Assembly: GCA_964466155.1 (NCBI GenBank)
Contig: CAYXMY010000049.1
Coordinates: forward strand, 1 to 20,845
From: Caenibius sp964466155
GTDB lineage: Bacteria > Pseudomonadota > Alphaproteobacteria > Sphingomonadales > Sphingomonadaceae
Length of the DNA: 20,845 bases
Reading direction: 5' to 3'
The position numbers and the translations under genes were made by a program. This document shows, piece after piece, positions 1 through 7,945 of the stretch. The number at the start of each line of letters is the position of its first letter. Within the stretch, counting starts at the first letter, position 1. The notes under the pieces were generated by a model. It was not told the DNA's origin. It was given only the letters and a program-made list of their open reading frames with translations, and ran no database searches.

Positions 1-530
1 GCAAGGTGCGTGCAAGGGGTCTCGAATTCAACGTGCAGGCCGTACCGTTCCAACGATTGAAGTTGAACGGCTCGCTCGGTTACCTCGATGCCAAATTCAA
101 GGAATATATCGAGCAAGGCGTCAATGTCGCCAAGGATCGGCCCGTTCCTGCTGCCCCCAAGTTTACGGCAAATCTGGGCGCGGATCTAACCGTCTGGCAA
201 AGCGATTGGGGAACCGGGCGACTGCTTCTCGATTATCGGCATTCGGATAGTTCCTATCAGTATCCCTATTCGCTCACGATCGATCCCCGGCTGGGCCAGA
301 ACGCGCATGTCGGGAAACCCGATGCGACCGATCTGGTGAACGCACGGTTCAATATTTCCGATATCAAGATCGGACAGAACACAGCCGAAATCTCGTTCTG
401 GGTGGAAAACCTGTTCGATGAAAAATATCTGATGAGCGCCATAAATTTCGGGCCAAGCTTTGGCGGCTTGACCGTTGGATACTATGGCCAACCGAGAACC
501 TACGGCATGAATATCAAATACAGCTTCTAG
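1..530 (+). CDS. TonB-dependent receptor, C-terminal part (5' end outside window)
   Basis: Outer-membrane beta-barrel receptor that imports a bulky substrate using TonB energy. Only about the last 175 residues are present. The reading frame is open through the left window edge, so the GTG at position 6 is an internal codon and not a start. The segment alternates short beta strands with turns (for example around LKLNGSLGYLDAKFKEY), has the WVENLFDEKY motif typical of the last strands of sphingomonad receptors, and ends in YGMNIKYSF with the terminal aromatic residue required for barrel assembly. It lies upstream of a catabolic locus, as such receptors often do in sphingomonads, so it may import that pathway's substrate. 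The ligand cannot be read from this fragment. Family assignment is firm; the substrate is unknown. Confidence 0.9.
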   Translation, partial: KVRARGLEFNVQAVPFQRLKLNGSLGYLDAKFKEYIEQGVNVAKDRPVPAAPKFTANLGADLTVWQSDWGTGRLLLDYRHSDSSYQYPYSLTIDPRLGQNAHVGKPDATDLVNARFNISDIKIGQNTAEISFWVENLFDEKYLMSAINFGPSFGGLTVGYYGQPRTYGMNIKYSF

Positions 531-634
531 ATTGCGATCATGCGGCGCAGGGCGAGCGGAAAGCTCCCTATGTCCAGGTGCCATTCGGCAAGGGGCACGC
601 AACGCTTCCCACCGCGCTGCGTGCCCGATCCGGA

Positions 635-1144
635 TCATCCCGGCGAGCGCGTAGCGCGGGAGGTGGCCAGTTTCTTGCCGCCGAATATGAGCGCGCCCGT
701 ATAGGCAGCGGCAACGATAACCGCATATGCCATCGCCCCCAGGCTTGCCCCGTCATGCAGGGCCGGAATGCTGCCCACTGTCAGGAACAGCATGAAAGCA
801 TAGTTTATCAGTATCGGCACCCAGCGCATGATGATCGCATAGATCGCCAGCAGCACGAGAATGAGCGCAATCGCCATGCCCGTCGTTTCGCCCAAGGCCG
901 CTGGCAGCGCTTCCAGCCCATAGGCCAGCGCCAGCCCGCCGAGCGAACCGACAAGGGAGGGGAGGAATTGGTCCGCCGCCGCATGATGGACGCCGGTCCA
1001 GTAGAGCGCGAACAGGAATCCGGCGTAAAGCGCGGAGAGCTGCAACGCGATGCCGATGCCGACCAGCACGGCAACCACGCCAACAACCCCAAGCAGAACC
1101 AGCAAACCCTTGAGCGGTGTCAGCCGCGCGTTTTCAGCATCCAT
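635..1144 (-). CDS. Small integral membrane protein, function unknown
   Basis: A 169-residue, very hydrophobic protein with about five or six membrane segments (roughly residues 12-34, 36-53, 63-85, 88-106, 109-126 and 133-155) and a basic C-terminal tail (KKLATSRATR). The ATG at 1144 has a GGGAGA ribosome site at 1154-1159, nine bases upstream. The layout of short helices with Gly-rich turns is loosely like DUF1097-type membrane proteins, but I do not recognise the family with confidence. The gene converges on the TonB receptor (104-bp gap) and diverges from the dioxygenase gene. A sigma70-like promoter can be proposed about 100 bp upstream. No catalytic or transport motif is visible. Confidence 0.75.
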   Translation of the reverse strand: MDAENARLTPLKGLLVLLGVVGVVAVLVGIGIALQLSALYAGFLFALYWTGVHHAAADQFLPSLVGSLGGLALAYGLEALPAALGETTGMAIALILVLLAIYAIIMRWVPILINYAFMLFLTVGSIPALHDGASLGAMAYAVIVAAAYTGALIFGGKKLATSRATRSPG

Positions 1145-1245
1145 ACCATTGTGTCTCCCAAATCACCCACGCCCGATCCGCCGGACGATGTGGAGCCGGT
1201 GGAACAATCGGACGCTGCAGCAGTTTTTTCGCTGGTGGACTTCGA

Positions 1246-1273
1246 TCTATAAATGCACGGAATAGCCCGTCAA
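1246..1273 (-). promoter_or_regulatory. Sigma70-like promoter for the membrane protein gene
   Basis: On the minus strand, TTGACG (complement of 1268-1273) is followed by a 16-bp spacer and TATAGA (complement of 1246-1251). The -35 box matches 5 of 6 consensus bases. The downstream gene starts at 1144, implying a leader of roughly 95 nt. This is a sequence match only. Confidence 0.4.
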
Positions 1274-1408
1274 GCACGGGGCACAGGCAGGCTGGGCCGC
1301 ATTCATCCGCCCCCACCTTCCCCATACGCCCGCTGCCATCTTCCGTTCAACGCGGGCGGCAGCCGTTTCGGCTGGACTATTCCCGCCCCCGCGCGGTAAT
1401 TTCCCTAT

Positions 1409-1452
1409 ACCGGACCGGGTAAGCCCGCTCAATCGGGATAGCTGGGTCCGGT
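1409..1452 (+). promoter_or_regulatory. Nested stem-loop in the leader of the dioxygenase gene
   Basis: ACCGGACC at 1409-1416 pairs perfectly with GGTCCGGT at 1445-1452. Inside it, CCCG (1424-1427) pairs with CGGG (1434-1437) across a 6-nt loop. The structure ends 28 nt before the ATG at 1481 and leaves the ribosome site free, so it could stabilise the leader, act as an operator, or attenuate transcription. It lacks a U-tract, so it is not an ordinary terminator. Confidence 0.45.
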
Positions 1453-1480
1453 GAGGCAGCAACTGCGCCGGGAGAGAGAC

Positions 1481-2746
1481 ATGACCGAATTCCATATCAA
1501 GCGTGACGTCGATATCGGCTCCGCACGCAGCCTTGGCCTTCCTCCGGTCGATTTCCAGGCGATGCATGAAATCATCCTGCCCCACAGGCTGCGCCGCGGG
1601 GTCAGCGACAGTATCGCCTGGGACGTCGCGAATGCAGCCCCCATCGCGTTGCAAACGCCGGATGGGCTGGCCTACAGCTACGTCTGCCAGCGCAACGGCG
1701 TACGCATCGTGCCCGGTGCGGTGGCCGATGCCGAACTGGTGATCGAGCTGTCCGCCGATAGTTGGCAAAATTATTACTACGAACTACGCACCCGCTTCGG
1801 CCTGCTTTATGAAGAAGCAGTCCGCTTCGTGCGCGGCAATTTCCGGCAATGGGATGCGTGGGAACCGGCCCTGCGCTGCCTCTACAGCGGCACGCCGATC
1901 TACGATCCCAAATCGCTCGATCTGCGCGACCTCGACGGTTCGCCGCTCGATATCCGCAAATCGTTCGAGCGTGACGACGACCCGCGCGCGATGGCGCACT
2001 TCCTGCGCACGGCGGGCTATCTCCACGTGCGATCCGTCTTTTCCCCGGAGGAGATCGCGCGCCTGTCGGACGAGACCGACCGGCTGCGCGACAACGCGGT
2101 GGAAGGCGATGTCTTTTCCCGCTGGTCAGCCAACGAAACGGGCGTCAAGAAAGTCTGGGACCTGCATTACATGGCGCTGCAATCGCCGCTGATCGCGGAA
2201 CTGGACCGGCACCCGATGGTGACCTTCCTCAACAGCCTGTCGGAAGAGGATCTGGTGCCCTCCTACGACCGCGACAACGGCACGCATGCCATTCTCAGGG
2301 AATTCACGGACGGCGGGAATTCGGATTCCACCTACATGCTCGGCTGGCATCAGGATTGCGGTCTGGGCGGCTGCCCGATCACCTGCCCGCGTGTCCAGAT
2401 CGGCATCCAGCTCGACGCGGCGACGCCGGAAAGTTCCCAGCTCTATTTCCTTGCCGGGAGCGCGGGCCGCACTTGCCACGATCAGTTTCCCGAGGATGAC
2501 TGGGACCGGCTGCCGGTGGTCGCGTTCGAAACCCGGCCCGGCGATGTCACGGTGCATTTCGGCTGCATCCTGCATGCCGCGCCCAAGGCCAATGGCCGGT
2601 TGCGCCGCCGCACGATCTACACCCGCTTCATGAACCCGATGTCGCGGAACCTGCTGGGCCGATTCATGACGTTCGATCAGGTCATTCCGCACATGGACCG
2701 GATACCGAGCGTCGATGAAATGGCGCAGAAGGTGGAAGCGCAGTAG
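1481..2746 (+). CDS. Phytanoyl-CoA dioxygenase (PhyH) family protein with SCP2-like N-terminal region
   Basis: Predicted Fe(II)/2-oxoglutarate-dependent oxygenase of 421 residues. I chose the ATG at 1481 because GGAGAG sits at 1471-1476; an in-frame GTG at 1451 is less likely. The metal ligands are visible as H290-x-D292 in GWHQDCG and distal His365 in ILHAAPK, with an Arg cluster at 375-377 suited to holding the 2-oxoglutarate carboxylate. The dioxygenase fold covers about residues 175-400. Residues ~55-142 look like an SCP2/sterol-carrier module (VRIVPGAVADAELVIELSAD, then a GNFRQW segment and GTPIYDP). That would make the protein longer than single-domain PhyH enzymes and suggests a hydrophobic acyl or steroid-like ligand. 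It converges on the GMC oxidoreductase across 94 bp. Oxygenase family is firm; the SCP2 assignment is moderate; substrate unknown. Confidence 0.85.
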   Translation: MTEFHIKRDVDIGSARSLGLPPVDFQAMHEIILPHRLRRGVSDSIAWDVANAAPIALQTPDGLAYSYVCQRNGVRIVPGAVADAELVIELSADSWQNYYYELRTRFGLLYEEAVRFVRGNFRQWDAWEPALRCLYSGTPIYDPKSLDLRDLDGSPLDIRKSFERDDDPRAMAHFLRTAGYLHVRSVFSPEEIARLSDETDRLRDNAVEGDVFSRWSANETGVKKVWDLHYMALQSPLIAELDRHPMVTFLNSLSEEDLVPSYDRDNGTHAILREFTDGGNSDSTYMLGWHQDCGLGGCPITCPRVQIGIQLDAATPESSQLYFLAGSAGRTCHDQFPEDDWDRLPVVAFETRPGDVTVHFGCILHAAPKANGRLRRRTIYTRFMNPMSRNLLGRFMTFDQVIPHMDRIPSVDEMAQKVEAQ

Positions 2747-2840
2747 CGCAGCGCAGCTACGCGCCCCTCGTTCCCGAGTGGTGCCCCGGCCCCACCGAAC
2801 GATGGCAGGGCGGGGATTACCGATCCGATGCTGGACGCGC

Positions 2841-4445
2841 TCAGCCAGCCGAGCGCAGCAACATGTCGGCGGCCTTGGCCCCGATGGCAATGCACGGGGC
2901 ATTGGTGTTGCCGCGCAGCGGCGTGGGCATGACGGACGCATCGGCCACGGTCAGCCCGTCGATGCCATTGACCCGGAGATCGGGCGCGACCACGCCCATC
3001 GGATCGCGCCCCAGGCGGCAGGTTCCGGCATAGTGGTAATCGGTGGTCACCGCATCGCGCAGGAACGCTTCGATCTCTTCATCCGATTGGACCTGCGTGC
3101 CCGGCGCGCGTTCCGACCCCACCAGCGGCCCCTTTTCATCGCGCCAGACATCGCTCGTCATGATTTTGCGGCCTAGCTTCACCCCGCTGATCAGCGTTTC
3201 CATATCGGCGCGCTGTTCCATGAAGTTGAGATCGATTTCCGCCGGATCGAGCGCCGATGCCGTGCGCGGCCGGATCGAACCACGGCTTTCCGGCGTGATG
3301 CAGCACATCGTGATCGAAAAGCCATGACGCCGGGTATCGCCCCCGTCCAGCCCATCGGACATCAGCGGCACGAACTGCAATTGCAGGTCAGGCGCATCGA
3401 GCCCCGGCTTCGACCGGGTGAAGATATTGCCGTCGAAATTGTTCCACGCGCCGTATCCCCGCCGCAGCAAGGCCCATTGCAGGAATATCTTCGCCTGCTG
3501 AAACAACGACATGCCGCTGAAGCTGAGCGGCCGGTCGGTGTTGTACTTGATCAGCACCGAAGGGTGATCGTGGAGATTGGCCCCAACGCCGGGCAAGTGG
3601 TGCTTCACCGCGATCCCGGCATTTTCCAGATCGGGCGCGTTGCCCACGCCCGATACCTGCAGCAATTGCGGCGTCTTCAGCGCACCCGCCGCCAGCACCA
3701 CTTCCTTCGCATCCGCGAAGTGTTCCTGCCCCTTGTGGAGATAGGCGACAGAGCGGGCGCGGCCGTTTTCGATCGCGATATTGAGCGCCAGCGCACCGGT
3801 CAGGACTTCCAGATTGGGGCGGTTCCGCACCGGGCGCAGGAACGCTTCGGAGCTGGAGCAGCGGATGCCATTCTTGATAGTCGCCTGCGTCCAGCCAGCC
3901 CCTTCTGAATCGCCGGCGCAGAAATCGTCCGTCAGCGGAATGCCCTGTTCCTGCGCGGCGGCCATAAAACAGCGCAGCAGGATATGGTTGGGCAGTTCCG
4001 GCGCATCGGCCACCCACAGTTCCCCACCCACACCGTGCGCAGCGCTTTCCCCGCGCGTCTGGTGCATCGTGTTGCGGAAATAGGGAAGCAGATCGTCGAA
4101 GCCCCAGCCTTCGTTTCCGGCGGCGGCCCAATCGTCGTAATCCTTCCTCGCCCCGCGGATGTAGAGCATGGCGTTGACGCTGCTCGACCCGCCCAGCGCC
4201 TTGCCGGTGTAGAGCATGATTTCGCGGTTGTTGAGATGCCGCTGCGGCACGGTGGTAAAGTGCCAATGGTGCTTGCCGGTCTTGAACAGTTCCAGCATGC
4301 CCGCGGGCATCTTGATGAACGGGTGCGTATCCGGCGGCCCCGCTTCCAGTAGCAGCACTTTCTTCGACGGGTCCGCGCTGAGCCGGTTGGCCAGCACGCA
4401 ACCGGCCGAACCCGCCCCGACAATCACATAATCATACTGTGCCAC
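2841..4445 (-). CDS. GMC-family FAD-dependent alcohol oxidoreductase (choline dehydrogenase-like)
   Basis: Oxidises an alcohol to an aldehyde or ketone with bound FAD. The 534-residue length is normal for the family. The FAD-binding motif is GAGSAGCVLANRLS at residues 10-23, followed by the first GMC signature around GKALGGSSSVNAMLYIRG (81-98) and the second around GALKTPQLLQVSGVG. The C-terminal catalytic pair appears to be His471 in YHYAGTCRLG and Asn513 of GNTNAPC. The commoner HPxGTC is HYAGTC here. The start is GTG at 4445, preceded by AGAGGGG four bases upstream. Its 3' end faces the dioxygenase gene. Members act on many alcohols, so 'choline dehydrogenase' should not be taken literally. 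In this locus it may oxidise a substrate or pathway alcohol. Confidence 0.92.
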   Translation of the reverse strand: MAQYDYVIVGAGSAGCVLANRLSADPSKKVLLLEAGPPDTHPFIKMPAGMLELFKTGKHHWHFTTVPQRHLNNREIMLYTGKALGGSSSVNAMLYIRGARKDYDDWAAAGNEGWGFDDLLPYFRNTMHQTRGESAAHGVGGELWVADAPELPNHILLRCFMAAAQEQGIPLTDDFCAGDSEGAGWTQATIKNGIRCSSSEAFLRPVRNRPNLEVLTGALALNIAIENGRARSVAYLHKGQEHFADAKEVVLAAGALKTPQLLQVSGVGNAPDLENAGIAVKHHLPGVGANLHDHPSVLIKYNTDRPLSFSGMSLFQQAKIFLQWALLRRGYGAWNNFDGNIFTRSKPGLDAPDLQLQFVPLMSDGLDGGDTRRHGFSITMCCITPESRGSIRPRTASALDPAEIDLNFMEQRADMETLISGVKLGRKIMTSDVWRDEKGPLVGSERAPGTQVQSDEEIEAFLRDAVTTDYHYAGTCRLGRDPMGVVAPDLRVNGIDGLTVADASVMPTPLRGNTNAPCIAIGAKAADMLLRSAG

Positions 4446-4463
4446 GGCACCCCTCTTTATAGT

Positions 4464-4476
4464 GTACTACGAGTAC
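4464..4476. promoter_or_regulatory. Short inverted repeat upstream of the GMC gene
   Basis: GTACT-ACG-AGTAC is a perfect 5-3-5 inverted repeat, 19 bp upstream of the GTG start and within an AT-rich patch of otherwise GC-rich DNA. The position suits a repressor operator, but the arms are short and no matching regulator gene is in the window. Confidence 0.3.
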
Positions 4477-4497
4477 GCCCAATATAGGAAGCCGTGG

Positions 4498-4526
4498 CAA
4501 AAGCAAAGACCGTGCGTGGCCTTTGC
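4498..4526 (-). terminator. Possible intrinsic terminator after the DUF3060-like gene
   Basis: Read on the minus strand, GCAAAG and CTTTGC (4503-4508 and 4521-4526) form a 6-bp stem, extended by a CC/GG pair inside one mismatch, with a 6-nt loop. TTTT follows at once. The stem is moderate and the T-run short, so this may be a weak terminator between the minus-strand DUF3060-like gene and the minus-strand GMC gene. Confidence 0.4.
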
Positions 4527-4577
4527 GGCAATGTTCCCCGCCCCGCACCTGCGGGCGAGGAAACAGCGGGCCTGAAT

Positions 4578-4946
4578 TCAGCGGGCGCGCTGCACCGAAT
4601 TGGCCGCACCCTGTATCGATACGCGCGGACGGGCATTGCCCGGCATCGTCCAGCTAACCTGATTGCTGGCCCCTTCGATACGCAGGGGGGCGCCCGGCGC
4701 GAGATCGACGCGAATGATGTTCGCCGCTCCTTCGATAGTCAGACTGGAACAGGCGCCGGTAATCGTCAGGCGATTGCTGGCACCCTCGATATGGGCGCTG
4801 CCGCCGTTGCAATCGAGATGGTGGTTCACTTGCCCCGCCCCCTCGATATGAACGCCGCCCTCGCCATGAAACTGCCGCGCGCCTGCCGCGGCAGGAACGA
4901 TGGCAATCGCCACGGCAATCAGAAAATCTTGCGCGATACGTGACAT
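4578..4946 (-). CDS. Secreted DUF3060-like repeat protein
   Basis: A 122-residue exported protein. I chose the ATG at 4946 over an upstream in-frame ATG because AGAGGG lies 5-10 bases before it and it begins a clean signal peptide (residues 1-23, hydrophobic core FLIAVAIAIVPAAA, likely cut near AGA-RQ). The mature part is almost wholly made of a ~19-residue repeat: IEGA at residues 34, 53, 71 and 90 and IQGA at 111, usually followed by (S/A)N and a beta-prone segment. This pattern matches the small DUF3060 family and suggests a short beta-solenoid. Cys46 and Cys66 could form a disulphide. It follows another small secreted protein on the same strand after 181 bp. Function is unknown. Confidence 0.75.
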   Translation of the reverse strand: MSRIAQDFLIAVAIAIVPAAAGARQFHGEGGVHIEGAGQVNHHLDCNGGSAHIEGASNRLTITGACSSLTIEGAANIIRVDLAPGAPLRIEGASNQVSWTMPGNARPRVSIQGAANSVQRAR

Positions 4947-5127
4947 GGAAATCCCTCTGCCTGTTACACTCGAATCCATGAAAATTCAGGATTATTCAAA
5001 GCATTGCCGGAATGCGCGAACACCCCATGCCCTATTCGTCAACCGGGGGCTTGCGTGCGGCAAATGGAAGCGGGATCGCCACCCGTGATCTGCCGGTACG
5101 GCCACAGCGAGGGGAATTGCGAACCCG

Positions 5128-5733
5128 TCAGCGGGCGGGCGATGCCGTCCGTTCGCGCAAGGGCTGCCAGTTCAGCGCCTGCAGAAAGCCCGCAATGGCC
5201 TTGTACGCTTCCGCATCGCGGCTGGCCGGATATTCGGTTTCCGCCCGCACGCCCCAATCACCGAACTGCGCGGTAATCAGCCCTTCGGCAATGTGCCCAT
5301 CGCTGAAACGGCCGTAGAAATTATCGAAATCCAGTTCGGGCAGAGGAGCTTCGGTCAAGGGTTCGGCGCGCGTCAGGCGATCCACCACGACAGCGCGGCG
5401 GCTGAGGTAATGTTCGCGCGCCGTCATCCCCGGCAATGCGACCATGCCGATCTGCACCCGCGCCACCGCCCCATCGGAAAGGGGGATGCTATAGCGCACG
5501 CCGACATAATCGCCCGTTTCGTTGAACGCCTTTTCCCCCATACGGCGCGCAAGCCCGACCTGACTGGGAAACGCCATGCCCGAAGGGCGGTGCACCAGAA
5601 GATCGCCGCGCGATTCGAAGATATCGCCAGGCATATCCGCACCGGCTTGCGGCATGGCGGCGCGTGCGCTGACGACAGCCGCGCCCGGCATGAATAGCAG
5701 GAGAACCGCCAGTAATGCAGGCAAGCAACGCAT
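5128..5733 (-). CDS. Secreted protein of unknown function
   Basis: A 201-residue protein with an N-terminal signal peptide (MRCLPALLAVLLLFMPGAAV, cleavage probably near ARA-AM around residue 26). The mature part is a mixed alpha/beta sequence of about 175 residues with no Cys after the signal and no recognised catalytic motif. Features visible are GDLLVHRPSGMAFP, a GDYVGVRYSIPLSDG strand region and a LDFDNFYGRF segment. The ATG at 5733 has only a weak GGGG element upstream. It is on the same strand as, and upstream of, the DUF3060-like gene, so both may be exported together. It does not look like a catabolic enzyme. I do not recognise the family. Confidence 0.7.
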   Translation of the reverse strand: MRCLPALLAVLLLFMPGAAVVSARAAMPQAGADMPGDIFESRGDLLVHRPSGMAFPSQVGLARRMGEKAFNETGDYVGVRYSIPLSDGAVARVQIGMVALPGMTAREHYLSRRAVVVDRLTRAEPLTEAPLPELDFDNFYGRFSDGHIAEGLITAQFGDWGVRAETEYPASRDAEAYKAIAGFLQALNWQPLRERTASPAR

Positions 5734-5955
5734 AGGAACCCCGGCAACGCGATCAGACCTGTAACCTTAGCCTGCCTCATCGCCGCATGCCAACCGGCTT
5801 GGCAGGCCCCGGTTGCCAGCCGGGGAACCCGGGCACAGGCGGGAGAGTGCGGTCACCCCCTATACGGCGGCGGCATGCCCACGCTAAGGCAGGCATTCAC
5901 AACCGATGTGGGGCAAAGGACGGGGAATGCAGAAAATCGCCGGGGTGCTACCCTA

Positions 5956-6957
5956 ATGCTTTCGCGGCGCACCTTTCTTGCGAGCAGTGCCGGAGCGCTA
6001 TCCATGGCTGCCTTGCCGCGCACCGCATATGCTGCCCCCGGCCCCGATCTATCTTATGTCCATCCCGATCTGCGCGCGGTGGCGGCAATCCTGCTCACCA
6101 ACCCTCCCGCCGCTGAAACGGCGAAACCGGCGGCGGCCGAACCGCTACCCGCTGGCGTCCGGCGCCTTTCGGTCCCCGGCCGGGCGGGTGCGCCGCCGGT
6201 CACCGTTTATCTCGCCAACGAAATGGCGAACGGCCCGCCGCGCGGGGCGATCCTGTTTCTGCATGGCGGCGGGTTCATTCGCGGGAACGCCCTGCAGGGG
6301 CTGCCCCCCTATCTCGCGATGGCGAAGCGGCTGAACTGCGTGCTCGTCAGCGTCGAATACCGCCTGGCCCCCGCCGCGCCTTTTCCCGCTGCGCTGGACG
6401 ACAATTACGCGGTGCTGCTGTGGCTCAACCAATATGCCGCCCGCCTCGGCATCCGGCCCGAACGGATCGCGCTGGTGGGTGAAAGCGCTGGCGGCGGCCA
6501 TGCGGCGATGCTGGCGATTGCCGCGCGCGACCGGGGCAAAGTGCGCCCCTGCTTTCAGGCGTTGATCTATCCCATGCTGGACGACCGTACCGGCAGCACG
6601 CGGCCCGTTCCGCCGAACCGGGGGACATTCGTCTGGACAGCGGCGGACAATCGCAAGGGCTGGGCCGCGCTGCTGGGGCACAAGCCCGGATCGGCCAGAG
6701 TGCCCGATGGCGCGGTTCCGGCGCGGGTGAGGAACCTTGCCGGGCTGCCACCCGCGTGGATCGGCGTCGGCGGAATAGATCTCTTCGTCGATGAAGATAT
6801 CGATTATGCTCAGCGGTTGCTCGCCGCCGGGGTCCCCACCGAGCTGCTGGTGATCCCCGGCGCATTCCACGGTTTCCAGCGCATCCTGCCGCAAGCCGCG
6901 ATCAGCAGGCAGTTCAGCGGCGCGCTGGAAGCCGCGCTGGCGCGGGCGCTGGCCTAG
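5956..6957 (+). CDS. HSL-family alpha/beta hydrolase, Tat-exported
   Basis: Predicted esterase/lipase of the hormone-sensitive-lipase class, 333 residues. I start it at the ATG at 5956, because the protein then opens with the twin-arginine leader MLSRRTFLASSAG and an AYAA cleavage site near residue 27; the ATG at 5875 would bury this. Family marks are HGGGF at 103-107 (oxyanion hole), GESAGG at 175-180 with nucleophile Ser177, Asp275 in GGIDLFVDED and His305 in GAFHGF. The nucleophile elbow has Glu where GDSAGG is usual, as in several family members. Its stop interlocks with that of the convergent acyl-CoA dehydrogenase. A periplasmic esterase could release an alcohol or acid from a substrate ester. 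The substrate cannot be inferred. Confidence 0.88.
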   Translation: MLSRRTFLASSAGALSMAALPRTAYAAPGPDLSYVHPDLRAVAAILLTNPPAAETAKPAAAEPLPAGVRRLSVPGRAGAPPVTVYLANEMANGPPRGAILFLHGGGFIRGNALQGLPPYLAMAKRLNCVLVSVEYRLAPAAPFPAALDDNYAVLLWLNQYAARLGIRPERIALVGESAGGGHAAMLAIAARDRGKVRPCFQALIYPMLDDRTGSTRPVPPNRGTFVWTAADNRKGWAALLGHKPGSARVPDGAVPARVRNLAGLPPAWIGVGGIDLFVDEDIDYAQRLLAAGVPTELLVIPGAFHGFQRILPQAAISRQFSGALEAALARALA

Positions 6958-7931
6958 AAGATTTTCGCCCGCACCCAATCGACCGAGCTGTCGCCGCTCG
7001 CCAGCCGGGCCTTGCCCAGCAACCGGTTCCAATAGCTTTCCGAACCGTCGGCCAACCGCCATTCGTACAGGCGGCGGGTGTAAAGCTGGAGATCATATTC
7101 CTCGCTCACCCCGATGGCCCCATGCACCGCGTGGGCGGCGGCCGCGATGCGCGGGGCGGCGGCGCTCGTCACCGATTTGGCGGTGGCGGCTGCGGCGAGC
7201 GTGGGCATGATCCCACCCGCACAACCGAGTTGTGCGGCAAGGCGGCAGGCGACCGTATCTTCCGCCATCACCGCCAGATTCTGCTGCAACGCCTGCTGAC
7301 GCCCGATGGGCTTGCCGAACTGCACCCGCTCGTTGGCGTAGGCGGTAGTCATATCGAGCAGCCGCGCCGCCGCGCCGGCGATTGCCGCCGCACGCAGCAC
7401 CGCCGCCAGGGCACGCAGGCCATCCTCCGGCGCGGGCAGCTTCGGCCCATCCGGCACCCGGTCCCAGCGCATCCGCGCGGCAAGACTGCCCGCAACGCCG
7501 GTCGGCTCCGGCTGGCCCGATGCGACCGCCGCCAGCACCATGCCGTCGCCCAGATCGACCAGTACATGCTCCGCCACCGCGCCGAACGGCACAATCGTAT
7601 CCTGCCCCAGCCGCACGGTGGCGAAAGCAATCGGGCCTTGCGGCGCGTCCACGCCCGCTTCGGCCAGCAGAAACCGCGCCGCCATGGTTTCCGCGACCGG
7701 CACGGGCACGGCATGGCGGCCGAGCGCCTGCCACAGCGGCTCGACATCGGCCAGGGTCAGCCCCGCCCCGCCCGCGCTTTCGGGCGCCAGCGCATCGAGG
7801 AAGCCCGATTGCACCAATTCATCCCACAGCGGCACGGCGGATGCGCCCTGTTCCACCGCACGCACGTGCGCCGGGCTGGAAATCGTCTCCAGCATCCGTT
7901 CGAAGGGTTCGAGCAGTTCGTTCCTGTCCAT
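6954..7931 (-). CDS. Acyl-CoA dehydrogenase, beta-like subunit
   Basis: A 325-residue member of the acyl-CoA dehydrogenase family, shorter than the usual ~380. It keeps the FAD-contacting motif ERVQFGKPIGRQQALQ (residues 201-216, including Arg202 and Gln204) and the C-terminal HGAIGVSEEYDLQLYTRR region, but lacks the usual middle-domain substrate loop and a recognisable catalytic Glu. The ATG at 7931 lies 14 bp after the stop of the partner gene, with GGGGACGGA upstream, so the two are surely co-transcribed. Such paired genes encode alpha2beta2 enzymes (the FadE26-FadE27/ChsE type), where FAD sits between unlike subunits. It is expected to form the dehydrogenase with the upstream subunit and to introduce a C2-C3 double bond in a bulky acyl-CoA. 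Confidence 0.88.
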   Translation of the reverse strand: MDRNELLEPFERMLETISSPAHVRAVEQGASAVPLWDELVQSGFLDALAPESAGGAGLTLADVEPLWQALGRHAVPVPVAETMAARFLLAEAGVDAPQGPIAFATVRLGQDTIVPFGAVAEHVLVDLGDGMVLAAVASGQPEPTGVAGSLAARMRWDRVPDGPKLPAPEDGLRALAAVLRAAAIAGAAARLLDMTTAYANERVQFGKPIGRQQALQQNLAVMAEDTVACRLAAQLGCAGGIMPTLAAAATAKSVTSAAAPRIAAAAHAVHGAIGVSEEYDLQLYTRRLYEWRLADGSESYWNRLLGKARLASGDSSVDWVRAKIF

Positions 7932-7945
7932 GATCCGTCCCCTTC

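Larger units (their letters stand above)
1145..1480. other. Gene-free divergent promoter region (336 bp)
   Basis: This stretch separates the minus-strand membrane protein from the plus-strand dioxygenase. It holds a minus-strand promoter candidate (1246-1273) and a nested stem-loop just before the dioxygenase start (1409-1452). I see no convincing plus-strand promoter and no coding sequence; the open frames here are short and lack family features. Confidence 0.6.

Noticed and set aside
2747..2840. Bidirectional terminator between the dioxygenase and GMC genes
   Set aside because: GC-rich repeats are present but no stem of 6 bp or more with a T-tract could be drawn.
3324..3908. Plus-strand open frame opposite the GMC oxidoreductase
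   Set aside because: Shadow frame; the minus strand encodes an intact 534-residue enzyme with all GMC signatures.
4447..4483. TATAAA with TTGGGC as a minus-strand promoter for the GMC gene
   Set aside because: The spacer is only 15 bp and the -10 would lie about 12 nt before the start codon, leaving the AGAGGGG ribosome site outside the transcript.
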